Notes under the pieces: generated by a model
Databases searched by the model: none
Told to the model about the DNA's origin: nothing
What the model saw: only the letters and a program-made list of their open reading frames with translations
Translations under genes and position numbers: made by a program
Shown: positions 32,800-50,111 of the stretch, in pieces
How the letters are laid out: the number at the start of each line of letters is the position of its first letter
Numbering within the stretch: position 1 is the first letter of the stretch
Source of the DNA: Asterias rubens
Lineage: Eukaryota; Echinodermata; Asteroidea; Forcipulatida; Asteriidae
Assembly (NCBI RefSeq): GCF_902459465.1
Contig: NC_047068.1
Span: 15,771,195-15,835,194 of the forward strand
Reading direction: 5' to 3'
Length of the DNA: 64,000 bases

Positions 32800-33332
32800 A
32801 TGTCAAAATACCACAGCATATTATACAAATATTGACTGCTTCGAGTGATATGGTTAAAACTATGACTCCCGAGGTGATCCCCGGAGCGTTCTATTTTCCC
32901 GAGGCATGCCGAGGGAAAATAGAACGCTCCGGGGATCACCGAGGAAGTCATAGTTTTAACCATTGCACGAGTAAAAGCAGTCAATATTTGTTTTATAACA
33001 CCCCGAACATTTCTAAATACTGTACTTTTAAGTTACAGACCTGAATGCTACAATCCACGGAAGACGCGAATAAAGATTGCGAACACTTTTATGTAGTGTC
33101 ATGTAATCCGAAATGGTGACAGACTATTCATTTGTGATCCTCGTACACGCAACATACGTCTGGGTACTGCACGCCGTGTGATAGTCTTCGGACTAGCGCA
33201 CGGCAAACCGATGCACTATCACACGGCAAACCGATGCACTATCACACGGCCGTCGTCTAGTAAAACTAAGACATATCATGTGACGCGCTCTAAACCAATG
33301 AAAAGGCAGAATATTGGGTGGGGTGTTATAAA
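32800..33332 (-). mobile_element. Composite foldback element, copy 3 (different hairpin arms)
   Basis: Read on the minus strand it has the same layout as 7504-8031. A TTATAACACCCC-ended module (32994-33332, with GGGGTGTTATA at 33322-33331) is followed by GTTATAAAACAAATATTGAC, base TCGTGCAATGGT, a near-perfect hairpin (32861-32967), and the right base GTATAATATGCTG. The hairpin arm (GATCCCCGGAGCGTTCTATT) is unrelated to copies 1 and 2. The tip GAGGCATGCC keeps the CTCGGC pattern. The first module holds a tandem repeat of about 24 bp, GGCAAACCGATGCACTATCA. Confidence 0.75.
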
Positions 33333-34075
33333 GACCGTTATCGTGGTGCCTCCATGTTGGTCATGTTCATTGTATAACAATAATAAATGCTAATAGTCAT
33401 TATGCAAATGTAAACCATACTATTTTGTTCTTCCAGCCTCGGAATGGTTACGTTGATATCAGTTGGGGGAATTTAAAGATGGATACACCATGATAAAGGT
33501 CTATAGGCACACAATCTCTGGCAAATATACGGTTATCTTGCCGTTTTCATCCTTAAAATATAATGTTTTTTTCATAACCACCAGATAGTTTTATATATAT
33601 ATATAATATTATTAAGAATGCCCCATTCCAAAAACCAACGACCTTCTTGGTGTATTCGATTAGGAAAATTAAAAATACTTGGATAATTTATAGTAACATT
33701 AACATTTACAAGAACAAAATTGAGACATCGTATGGTACAATATTTTTGAAAATATTACTATATATTATGTTTATTATAAAACAAAAAAACGGAGTAGAGG
33801 AACATTTTGGTCCTGCCAAAACAAATCCCCTGATAAATCAATTATCGCACAAACAGAAACATAATACTTCTGTGTATGTTAAACTAAATACTATGTATGT
33901 TTACCTAATCTTGGTGACGGTCCGCCATTTTGTCCACCAATTTGTGACAACACAATGGTGGGCTCTGGTTTATTTGTAGTTCACGAAGTACATTCCAGGT
34001 ACATTTTGTATGAATCATTATTATTCTACTAAACATCTTTCTACAGTCCGAACTGCGTCTTCAGCGCCGTTTATT

Positions 34076-34531
34076 TTAAGGGAACAGTATTGTCACTTGG
34101 TGTATCACAACATTATGCATGCACTAACACATCTGGGCTCAATGGTCATCGGGGCTCCAAGACTATATTGAACGAAAAGTACCCTTGTTGCACACATGTG
34201 TGAATGCTTTCAGATGCCTGAGTAAAGCTTCAGGCTTGAAGTCTATCTCAGATTTAAATTATTTGAGTGAGAAATTACCTCTTTCTCAAAAACAAGATAC
34301 TTCAGAGGGAACCGTTTCCCACAATGTTGTATACTATCACCAGCTCTATACGTTGATGTTACCAAGTAAGTTTTTGTTATGCTAATAAATGTTGTGATTA
34401 ATTACCAATAGTGTCCAGTGCCTAAATTACATCTTTTAAAAAAAAAACTACGTTACCATTGCAGATTATATCTCACGTAATTTTTGGTGCTAATTTTGAA
34501 CAATTTATACCAAACGTGTCCAGTGCCTTTT
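34076..34531. mobile_element. Degenerate family A MITE, copy 7, plus a solo right end
   Basis: 34076-34425 keeps CACTTGGTGTATCACAAC, CTTCAGAGGGAACCGTTTC and GTGTCCAGTGCC, with an eroded left end. At 34487-34531 a separate terminal piece ends GTGTCCAGTGCCTTTT. Confidence 0.65.
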
Positions 34532-35070
34532 ACATCTTTCCAACCATGAATTATTAGAATGCCGTTTATTTGAAAAGAAATCTACATGAAAAATGACATA
34601 ACGTAAAATAATCTACATACAAGTATTGCTTTCGATATGTACAGCAGCTGTATGTTAAGTTTGGCAATCGTTGACACTGGGTCACACCGCAACTGAAACT
34701 GATACACGTTTATATTAACTGATACTACGTTTAATATTACATCCATTAATTTTACCGAATGTAAGTATATCAACGACGTAGAGTACATTTATTTATTTTT
34801 TTTTATTTTCGGTTTAAAACACAACACGTTGTCGGTAGCATTTACATGGCAACATAAAACTGTTTACACAATTTACAAATTCTACGAAGATATGCAAAAT
34901 CTGGACCAGCCAGATGTTAGGACAAAAGGTTACAACACATATATAAACTATTATCAACAAATTTCAAAATAATGACTAAAGATGAGTGATCTGAGTGGTT
35001 TGGAAAATAATATAATATTTTCCTGTATTTCATCTCTGTGGGTTGCAAATTAGTAAAACAGGCATTTCTG

Positions 35071-35441
35071 TTAAAGCCATTACACACTTTAGGTACAGAA
35101 AAAAAAGTTCACAGATTTACAAACAATTTACAGGGTTTACCTAAGGTAATGGTTAAAGACTTCTCTTGAAATATTATTCCATGAAAAATGCTTAACTTTT
35201 TGATAAAACATTAAAACAATATCAATTCTCGATAGCGAGAATTACGGATTTATTTTAAACACAATGTCATGACACGGCGAAACGTACGGAAACAAGAGTG
35301 GGTTTTCCCGTTGTTTTCTCCCGACTCCGATGACCGATTGAGCCTAAATTTTCACAGGTTTGTTATTTTATATACAAGTTATGATACACAAAGTGTGGGA
35401 CTTGGACAATACTGTTTACCGAAAGTGTATAATGGCTTTAA
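35071..35441. mobile_element. TTAA-flanked MITE, family B, copy 2
   Basis: TTAA at 35071-35074 and 35438-35441. Terminal inverted repeats are AGCCATTACACACTTTAGGT and ACCGAAAGTGTATAATGGCT. It shares most of its length with 8815-9166. Confidence 0.85.
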
Positions 35442-36079
35442 CCAACCGTGCTGCATGGCATGGACGGCCAAATGTTAGCATAACATTAAAGCGTCTTTAC
35501 GCTGTGTGACACTATCCAACATGTCATTTCAGTGCTGGTTGTGAAGCTAATGACTCTCAGAAGTCAACTTAGCCAAGAAGCCATTGGAGAGAAGACGAAG
35601 AAGGAAGAGTTGTTTTAGATGTGCGGAAAACCCAAGAGATTTATTCCAGGGAAAACCCACTCAGTTAGCCAGATAGGGACTGAAAACCCAATCCACGTAG
35701 TGCCGTGGCTCGATTCGAACTGGGATCCCAGAGGTGGAAGGCGAGGAAATATATTTCTGCAACGTTAATTAAACAAAATACATCCCTTTCATCAAATATC
35801 ACACAAATTTTGAATATTAATTGGGTACCATTGTTACAAAATCTGGCTATTTTTTTTTTATAGCTTTGCCTCATGGCTTCCCATGGTTTCCCAAGCCTTG
35901 GTTGGCAAAAATCGGGCTGGGACCAAGGTCTATACTGAACACACAGAAAGGTAACAAGTATTACATGGATCAGTAAAACACAATTTAGTGATCAGGCTGC
36001 TGGAGAGACTTGCTTTGAGCATTTTTTTATACATAATCTTTAGAGTTGATTTTTATATTATTTTTCCAAGGAGAGAACG

Positions 36080-36290
36080 CCTTAATCACAAGGCTATACA
36101 GACGGCAAAGGCCGGCCGCTTCAAGGTGAGGGCTACAAAAAAGTGGTTTGGGCTGTTGACCCTAATTAACAGCAACCGGGGGCTGCCACCTAACTCCTAG
36201 TGGCTAAAACAGGGTTACCTCATTCACAGTCCGTAAGATGTAGGCATGGGTATCATCTACTATAGGAGCCTGGCTGGAAGAGCAGAATTC
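36080..36290 (-). repeat. 3' body of the tRNA-Leu-type SINE
   Basis: Shares CTTCAAGGTG, AACAGGGTTAC, CACAGTCCGTAAGATGTAGG and GCCTGGCTGGAAGAGCAGA with 3005-3200, without the tRNA head. It ends about 100 bp downstream of the next gene's stop codon and could be part of its 3' UTR. Confidence 0.6.
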
Positions 36291-36388
36291 ACACTCATGA
36301 AGTTTAGGGGCAGTATAATGCGCCCGCCCCCCCCCCCATACGATCCTTGGAGTGCCAAAGTTGGTATATACCACGAGGTGATGTTTTG

Positions 36389-39300
36389 TTAATGGTGATG
36401 ATTAAGTAACGAGAACTCTTCTCTGTCGTTGAACTCGATGGCAAGGCAAAGACCAAGCGTGGACACGAGCAAAGTCATAGTCTCAATGTTCTTCACGGGT
36501 GGATGTTCGGTGCAGAACGCCAAGATCTTATCGTAAAACTCGTCGTACACCTTTCCAACGAGACGAAGCTCGCCGATCTGCTGTCTGAATTTGACCCACT
36601 GACTGTTCAAGTCGAGCCCGCCCACCGCCACCAGCGGAAGTATCAGAAACATGCAGATTTCGGACCAGATCAGACGGTCTAACTCCTTGCGCGTGGCGAA
36701 CGCTAAGGTCGAGTTGGCTAGGTTGCCTGTGATGTCGAGTATATCGAAGCCTGAGGATTCGTTGACGGTGATGAGAGTGAGGTTAGTGCGATGGTCGACG
36801 TGCGTTGCGTAGTCGTAGTAGATCTGCGTTGAGAAGGCCCATGTTGCGATGGCGATAGTGAACATCACCCAGTTGGACACCAGGCTACCGAGACTGCCGA
36901 ACTCTTCCATGCACACTGCTAGCCGCTGACGGCAACGGTCCAGCGCGTCGATGTGGTTCCAGAGGAACCTCAGCTCCATCTTAAACTGCCGCAGGAATGA
37001 GAGCCGCATCAACACCATCAGGTAGCAGAAAGCACCCCATATGGACATACTCAGGGTGGAGGCGACCAGTGAGATTATGTGGAAGTTTATACTGTCCCCG
37101 AGGAAGACGAAGTAGATGAAACACCTCCACACGCTGTTTAGAATCGGCCAGGCGAGACATATAACCAGGAACGCCTTGTTTGGAAGACCACGATTCGCTA
37201 ACTCCAGATGCTGCAATCTCTTGACGATGTAGCGGATGTTGAGGGCGTTTGTCCAGCTGTATTTCCAGCAGCTCTGCCTCAAGCTAGGGATCAAGTTAAT
37301 GATGTTTGCGACGAGGCAGATGGTAGGGATGGAGATGACGAAGAAGACGAAACCCGAGAAGATGACCAAGTCGACCTTCTTGTCTTTGCAGCCCCAGTAC
37401 TTGTCCAAGTAGTAGAAGAAGTCGATCAAGTTGAGCACGATAAGCAGGAACTGGAAGATTGTCGACACCACTCCGCTGCCGTAGTGGTTCCAACATCTGA
37501 CACCTGATGTTCGACAAAAACAAAAGTAATTGTCATGTATCGGTGTATATATCAATAGTCTATGGACTTAATGCTCTGGAAACCGATCAAGGCGCATACA
37601 AAAAAAAACAAGGGTGGCACACAAGTTTGTGTTCAGAACAAGCGAAGACAGAAAATAGCAAAACAAGTGGGACTTAAGTTCTCTGTTTGAGATATTCAAA
37701 GATGGTGTTTGACGTAGTGTGGCTGTGAGCTTGTTCCATTGACAAAGGCATGTTGACCATAGCGAGATGTTTTTAATCCAAGTATATGTCTTGCGTTAAA
37801 TTGAATGCGAGGCATCGTCACAGAACTGGTGTGCCATTTTGGAAGTGTGAGTCCCGTGTTTTACCGCTATAGCTTACGAAGTGTGGACATGAAAACAACA
37901 TATTTACACATAATGATGAGACTTGAAAGGCTATGTGGACTTACACACGTTCACACAGTGTATTTACAGTGTAGAAAAATACAAAATGTCCTTAAATTAA
38001 AGAAGGGGAAACCCCTTATTCAAATAAAATATTATTACGTTATCGACACGTTGAAAATCTACACCAAGGTAATATATCCAGACGGCTTGACATTGACGGT
38101 GTCTGTTGTATTATACACTTCCTTGTAGGCATTAGCCTACCTTGTATCTTACATATCCACTGAGTACCCTATGGATTTCCCCGAGCAGATACATTTCTTG
38201 ATTTCCTCTTTAACTAAATATTATACGTTTCAAGTGTGGGTGGTTTTCACTGTTTGTGGAGGGTATAGAACCCGTAATATGGCTTTACGCCATTTAACCT
38301 AAGCAAAAATAAAACCATATTGCAATTGATCGAATCCGTTGGCTATTTTTTGAAAGGCAAAGTATTCCTGTTTTTTGAAAGGCAAAGTATTCCTGTTTTT
38401 TTTTTGGTTTTTTTTTAACCGTTCCATTGTTTCAATACGATTATGATTGCGCTTTTGAGATTTCGCCGAAAATCCGGAGCAATATTATGTCCACGCTTGG
38501 AAGAATAACCCCCTAATAGGAATACACAACTAAGAAGCGTTACCGCGGTAACGCCCTTTATATTCATTTTTTAGGGGGATACATAGGTTATATCTTTTTC
38601 CATAACCGCGGTTCTTCAACGTGAATTGTGTGTCAAATGCATTATCCAAAGCTGCCGTAACTCTTACCACTAAGTTTTCATTGCCAATAGCTTTCAGAGT
38701 CGTCATCAAATTAATATACAAAACAAACTCATGGTGTTTTAGCTTCGTCAAAGGACAAATATTGCTTTCTTTTACACTACGGAAAGATTAAACAATTTTG
38801 TTATTTCAGTAAACACTTTCAGTAAACATGCCAGTGTTATAATAATTACAATCTTGGAGAGTTGACAACCAAAGTTTGTACTACATCTGGAAATAAATAA
38901 CTTCAAACACCTACCTATTTCAGCATCTGTGTACGGTCGATAATTTCCATGGGCGTCCCACCACTCACATCGGCACACCGGACAAGGCTCTTCGGCGGGT
39001 AGATTGAACCGAATCACCCCTTCACCTTGATCAGCTTCGTCATTGACCATAAACTGGAAGAGTTCGTCCTCGCGCTCGGTCACTTCGGTAGCCCCGAAGC
39101 AGAGGTACCTCGGGACACCTTCCCCCCGGACGACGCAACGCCTCTCGGTGGCTGCGTGGTGACACCGGACGCACAGGCGACGTTTCGCCACCGCGGGCCG
39201 GAAGTTGTACAGGCCGATGAGTTTCAGAAGAAACCAGATAAAACTCGGCCATCGCTGGGTGTTGGTGGCGAGGACCGTTTGGTCCAGAGGGTCTGCTGAC

Positions 39301-39416
39301 CGGCGATTTGACTCGTCTTCATCTGCCGTCTTCCAGTCAGGTTTTCCCCCGTACCATGGACGAGATGACTCGCATGGGTTAACAAGTCGCACGTGGCAGT
39401 CATCCGAAGAATCCAT
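36389..39416 (-). CDS. Seven-helix membrane protein, gustatory receptor-like (7TMIC) candidate
   Basis: Two exons, 39416-38915 and 37503-36389, joined in phase 1 (ATAG|GTAGGT; CATCAG|GTGTC), 538 residues. Exon 1 encodes a long hydrophilic N-terminus with Cys clusters (LCVRCHH; CPVCRCEWW) and a hydrophobic stretch WPSFIWFLLKLIGLYNF at about 56-72, like the segment before TM1 in gustatory receptors. Exon 2 has seven predicted helices at about 178-200, 211-237, 278-303, 308-334, 375-398, 446-465 and 508-525. The TM4-TM5 loop is long and charged. The TM5-TM6 loop carries three N-glycosylation sequons (NLT, NES, NST), so it is probably extracellular, which puts the N-terminus in the cytoplasm as in the insect GR/GRL superfamily and unlike GPCRs. 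The C-terminal helix ends AIEF, loosely like the GR TYhhhhhQF motif. Ligand and ion-channel function are unknown. It could be another echinoderm-specific multi-pass family. Confidence 0.55.
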
Positions 39417-40261
39417 TGTTCTCTCAAACAAGTCGGACCACACAAGTTATTTGCCTTCTTGAAGAGCAAGTCAGAAACGCAACATCTTCATCAAACTGAT
39501 ACAACTCCTTGTTATGAACAAGACTATACACACTCAAAACACTCCACAAACTGTTTTGAGGTCTTCCTTCTTTGCTTCTTCGTGATTGAACGACTGCAGA
39601 CACACAGTTGGCGGATTGTGATGCAAACGTACTGATGGCTTTTGTTTTCATAGCATAAATCCTTCAGTCCTTCAAGTTGCGGTTTCTATTTATATAAAGC
39701 GTCAGTACAATCTCATACATCAAGATAGGCATTGTGTTGCGGATCAAACACAAGTTCAGGAAGCAGATGCATTAAATATGAATATACTAGATTCACCTCC
39801 AGGGATATTAAAACTAGAATATGTGTATTTCATAATTTGATTACATCAAAACACAAGATAACATTTCAGTTTCTTCCTTTTGCGTGCTTGGTACCCTCGT
39901 CTTTATAACGTATACAAGTGTAGGATGGTTCGTTACCATTTAATGTTTTTACAAACAAAGGTTCCGCTTTGATTAAATGGGTCAAGCTTGTCAAAGAGGA
40001 ACTCTACACAAATAAATCATTTTTTCCATGTTATTATAATTTTAATATTTAAAATAATCAAAAGGAAGGTCACCCAAAAGTTTTAAAAATGGAGACGTAT
40101 TGGTTGACCGATGTGGGAACTGAAATTCAAATAACTATGGCTTCAAGTTTAGGACATTCCTCCTCAATAATTAACTGAAGTGATAGGTCAATATTTGAGT
40201 ATAACCAAATACATGTTTCATTTGCACCACGGATAATTTTTGCTAGTTTTGGTTTTACCAT

Positions 40262-40432
40262 AACATCGTTGTGTCAGCACTGTAAACTCAGTACTTTTTC
40301 CGAACCAGTACTTGTTACCGCAAACCTTTCTATATCGTATTTCCACCATGCAAAGTTTCAAATCCTACTTACTTTTCCCGAGTTCAGTGAAAAAAGTCAC
40401 TGGCATATTACTCGGGTGGGAAGCAAACTGAA
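40262..40432 (-). mobile_element. Type 2 SINE split by a piece of the hammerhead-like repeat
   Basis: 40270-40308 and 40370-40432 are two SINE parts: AGTACTGAGTTTACAGTGC (minus strand) and ACTCGGGAAAAGT with AATATGCCAGTGAC. Between them, 40309-40368 reads (minus strand) GTAGGATTTGAAACTTTGC, TGGTGGAAATACGATATAG and AAAGGTTTGCGGTAAC, as at 21407-21460. Confidence 0.6.
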
Positions 40433-40569
40433 CAACCGAAAGTATAACTTCAAATTCGGATACTTATTGCCAAGCTCTACAAATGGGGTTTCCCATTCTA
40501 TCAGCAAACAACAACGCGACTATTTTACAACATAGTTATGGACACGTGCACATTTCCAGAAAAGAAGGA

Positions 40570-40952
40570 TTTATCAAGTCTGCTGCCACCTAGCGTCCCC
40601 AAAAGTCTTACTTTGTGCCTCATACCTATCACTAAACATGGATGAAAACAGTCTGAACTTAACAACAAAAGTGTCTTCAAAAAGAAAAAAATATAAGAGT
40701 AGTTTCACACACAAATACACATTCGCACACAAAATAACCACCATTACTAATGTAGTATTTGTATAACTCTGTAATCTTATTTTAATACCATAACTGAACA
40801 GAATAACAGAGACACCTAGAGATCATTCAATTGAGAACACACACGGGATGAATACTTCAAGTATAAGCTTTGATAACAGTTCACTTCTTCTGTTCGATTA
40901 TCATATTTTGCTCATTAAAGCTTTTATATCAGCTGTCAAAGATTGACCTAAA
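40570..40952. other. Intergenic, small repeat fragment only
   Basis: AGTCTGCTGCCACCTAGCG at 40578-40597 is a fragment of the CAGCAGACTTACC family; otherwise nothing recognised. Confidence 0.4.
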
Positions 40953-41159
40953 GGAGCCCGATTTCATAAAGCCTGTAAGCACACAATTATGTGCTAAGCA
41001 CAGAAATTTGCTAAGCATAGAAAAGTATTGCTTAACAGAAACAGGTTACCATTGACAATTATATTCAGTTTACATTGTTGTGACTGGTGTCCCAGTAAAT
41101 TGGAAAGAAAATTATCTATCAGTTTTTCTGCTTAACTGTTTTTATGAAATTGGGCCCAG
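40953..41159. mobile_element. MITE family D copy
   Basis: GAGCCCGATTTCATAAAGCC at the left and TTTTATGAAATTGGGCCC at the right, with internal AGCACAGAAATTTGCTAAGC and GACTGGTGTCCC. Confidence 0.65.
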
Positions 41160-41864
41160 GTCTGTGGATTTCAAATCATTCTGTAAAATCACTCGTTTAT
41201 GTTAAGATAACCAATGAAAACACTCAAAATTCCAACCACTACTTTGTCGTCAGTGAAATTGTTTCTTTCCTTAACCCTAATTCCTGAGGTATGTAGGAAT
41301 CGAAACCCTAATTTTTGTTTCCTATCACATCTTGCACAACACTTTGGGTCAACTCAAAACGAGACAGGCAAAGTTGTGAGCGAAGGGTGAGACTTTCTGA
41401 TGATGCCAACACACTGAGGAGCGGTGAACAAATATGAACAAAGCATACACAAACTGATCAAAGCTGGGCCTAGAAAAACTGACATAGACTAACCCTAGTG
41501 TCTTTGATTGGAATGACCCACTAGTTCAAAGATTCGAGTGGCCCAGAATTAGCACACATTCCGTTCTACATGGTGTGGTTGTCATGCCAATCCGGTTAAA
41601 AAACCAGAGGACCATTCCCAATTCACTCCGAGTGGTCTGACTGACGAGTTCAGTATTCAAAAGCATCCATATTTAATACAAAGTATGCAGAAGTGAAATA
41701 GCTGACAGACTTGTGACTTAAAAAAACCAACTGGTCCTGCTGGCTAGTCACTGAAAAATTTAAAAGCAATCTCTGCAAGTGATATGATATGATGGGTTTT
41801 ATACTTGTGTACAATGTCATTGGCCTAAATTAATATGAAAAAAAAAAATTATCATGTAATCGGT
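41160..41864. other. Intergenic, no gene recognised
   Basis: No open frame with domain character and no clear repeat boundary. Confidence 0.35.
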
Positions 41865-42018
41865 GTATAGACCCCTTGCATTTGACGTCACAATCTCAAA
41901 AAAAAAGTCCCCTCACCGTGGGCAATGAAGAGCTATCATTGGTCGAGAGACGTGCGCAGCGCGTACATGTGTCCATCGTTTGACATCAAAGATAGCGGCC
42001 AATGCAAGGGGTCTATAA
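41865..42018. mobile_element. Palindromic MITE with ends TATAGACCCCTTGCATT
   Basis: TATAGACCCCTTGCATTTGA at the left is mirrored by AATGCAAGGGGTCTATA at the right. The interior has TTTGACATCAAAGATAGCGG, shared with a fragment at 12605-12720. Confidence 0.8.
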
Positions 42019-42496
42019 AGCGGTGACCTCCGTCTTGGCATCCTCGTTCACATTGATGGGTTGACAGTGGTGTAAAGTCTGCCCTCAGTCTTGTAAATCA
42101 CACTCTAATCATTTCGTAAGACGCACTGAACTGCACGATGACAAATCTGGTTGGGTCAGTTCTTCCACATCTGTATAGATCTCCACTTCATTCTTCTCCA
42201 ACTATGCCGGTACATGCTTCCACTCAAACAAAATGTGATCCTACGTTTAAGGAACATGGAACTGTGAAAATAAAAACAGAAAAGGGTGGTTTCAATAAGT
42301 GTTATCTTCTTAGTCCAAGTGTTTTGGACTGTGACTGCTGTCTTTGACTCGATACTTAACAGGCAAAGTTAGAAACTCGGTTGAAAGATTGTGTACAAGT
42401 AAATTGATTTTAATATTTGTTGTATGTGCTCTTCAATACCGAACCTTACTCCCTAGGCCTACTTGTATACAGATAAGCTCAACCCTCCTCACTTAT

Positions 42497-42690
42497 GGCC
42501 TTATCACACCAGGCAACTTGAAGGCAACTTGAAGGCAACCAACTACAGTGCACGCTCCACTTGAGTAGCATATCGAGTCATTTTCCAAGTAATGTCTTAT
42601 GATCCCTAAGAAAAATATGTGAACATTCAAATGAGAATGCTCTTTTTCTTGGAGATTGCCTGGAACTGGTTGCCTGTAAATGACCTTTTG
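42497..42690. repeat. Inverted repeat with GGCAACTTGAAGGCAAC and GATTGCCTGGAACTGG ends
   Basis: CACCAGGCAACTTGAAGGC at 42508-42530 faces TTGCCTGGAACTGGTTGCC at about 42655-42675. A related fragment is at 17320-17400. Limits are approximate. Confidence 0.45.
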
Positions 42691-43143
42691 TGACATGAAC
42701 CTTATGTCACTTAACGCCAATATGTTTGAACATTGGTGGGTTGACCTTCGCTCGGCTCCAGCGGCCAGTCTATCCAGGACCGCTGGGATGGGCTAATCGC
42801 TTGCACAGATTCTTGTTCAGGAAGTACGTCACGTATGCAGTGCTCAGAAATATGGTGCAGTGTAAGTGTGATGCATGATGGGACTGCGCATTAATAAACC
42901 AATGTGCGTGCATGATACGTTTGCCCATCCCAGTGCCTTTGGTTAAAGCGAGGCGCTGGGGACGAGCGAAAGGTTGACCCTGTAAAGCTATTAATATTTG
43001 GGCCTACAGCCCTCAGACCTGGATCCTTCATTTTGGCAAAGATGATATAAAATGATTTGGAATGGTAGAGTAAAATAGATGAAACAATTTTGTACAAACT
43101 TATAGGTATGGTTAATTACTTGTGTGAAAAGGATATGATCAGT

Positions 43144-43337
43144 GGCCAATTTCATAGAGCTACTTAAGCCCAAAAAGTAGCTAAGGAAAAACAAATTATG
43201 CTTACCAAAACAAGGTTACCAGCCAAGCTTCCATGTCACGTGTACACTTGTTGACTGGTATCTTCTTCATTTCTGCTAAGCAGAAAATTGTTCAGTAATT
43301 TTTTTTCAGCTTGAAAGCAGCTCTATGAAACTTGGCC
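43144..43337. mobile_element. MITE family D copy
   Basis: GGCCAATTTCATAGAGCTAC at the left and AGCAGCTCTATGAAACTTGG at the right. It is the cleanest terminal inverted pair of the family, with GACTGGTATCTTCTTCATTT inside. Confidence 0.75.
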
Positions 43338-43384
43338 AAACTTTGTCTTTGTGATACCCGAAAGGAAAGAGGAAGTGCACTTCA

Positions 43385-43530
43385 CCAACCGTTGATTAAT
43401 CTAAGGACTTAGGACGAGTTAAGTTTCATATCCAAAGACTTAGGATGCATTGAACCCATCCTAAGTTAGGACAGGTTACTCGTCCTAACTCCAGGTAGGA
43501 TTAATCCTAGCATTTCGCGAAATCGGCTGC
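43385..43530. mobile_element. Short MITE, CAGCCGATTTCGCGAAA family, copy 1
   Basis: TAGGATTAATCCTAGCATTT and CGCGAAATCGGCTG at the right end. Interior CTTAGGACGAGTTAAG and ACTTAGGATGC pair with later CCTAAGTTAGGAC. It is inverted relative to 46715-46885. Confidence 0.65.
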
Positions 43531-43618
43531 AAAACACTGGTATTGGTAGACATAATGCCTAGTTTAACAACCCCTCAAGAAATGTGCTTAGTATTGAAAA
43601 ACTGGCCTACCTATAAAA

Positions 43619-49373
<5,755 letters not shown>

Positions 49374-49387
49374 TTTGTTAAAGTGAA

Positions 49388-49407
49388 CTTCCCACAATGC
49401 ATTGCGG
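49388..49407 (-). promoter_or_regulatory. ZNF143/Staf-like promoter motif of NDUFAB1
   Basis: CTTCCCACAATGCATTGCGG starts 15 bp before the NDUFAB1 ATG. It closely resembles the core (TTCCCAGAATGCATTG-like) known from vertebrate promoters of nuclear genes for mitochondrial and housekeeping functions. Binding is inferred from the motif only. A related stretch, ACATTGCGGCTAG, recurs near 49504-49516. Confidence 0.4.
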
Positions 49408-49753
49408 CTAGACTTGTGGACAAGTCGTTAAATCGGCCCCACGCGGTAAAATAGTCGAGTCGCGAACTGCTGGCTCCCCGATTTCTACTCCTCAATACAA
49501 GTCTACATTGCGGCTAGAACTATTTTGCAATAAAACTGCTTAGTGAGGTTGTTTTTTCCACTTTTACAGTGGGCTGATTGTAGTAGTTTAGTTTGATAAC
49601 TGTTGGGTCTGTAAAGTTCAAATAATAATTTATTGTGTAAATATCTGCCGAATACCATTTTTGTTTATGTCTACAAATACGGTAACATTTCCAGACAATT
49701 TGTCTACGACCATACTACGTTGAATACACCGATCCGGCCGAACACAACGGAAG

Positions 49754-50111
49754 TTAAAGATGCTATGTCAGATTTTTGACCCCAAACACTAAAAAATTTT
49801 TTTTTTTGAGTGAATGGTATTTCAAAGAGTATCACCCGCTCTAACGAAAAAAAGTTTAACTTTTACTTTTAATGGTCAGGAACCATGACAAAAATTTAAA
49901 ACGTTTCTTATAAAACACATAAGAATTGGTCACGTGATATATTGTCGGGGTCCCGACTAATTTTGAGCACTCTATTTCACAGCTATTAATAATTGGCGGA
50001 CTTTTTTTCGAGCAATGGCTCAAACGAAAGCTTGTAACATTCTCGACCCCCATCAAAATACCAATTTTTGGGTCAAAATAATCGGCAAAAAATCTGACAT
50101 AGCATCTTTAA
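49754..50111. mobile_element. TTAA-flanked MITE, family C, copy 2
   Basis: TTAA at 49754-49757 and 50108-50111. Terminal inverted repeats are AGATGCTATGTCAGATTTTT and AAATCTGACATAGCATCT. Same orientation as 11079-11447. Confidence 0.88.

Noticed and set aside
33647-33979. 110-codon plus-strand frame
   Set aside because: AT-rich composition gives Ile/Lys/Tyr-rich sequence with no domain; probably chance.
39027-39299. Plus-strand frames opposite the receptor-like exon 1
   Set aside because: Shadows of the GC-rich coding exon on the minus strand, which has matching splice phase with exon 2.
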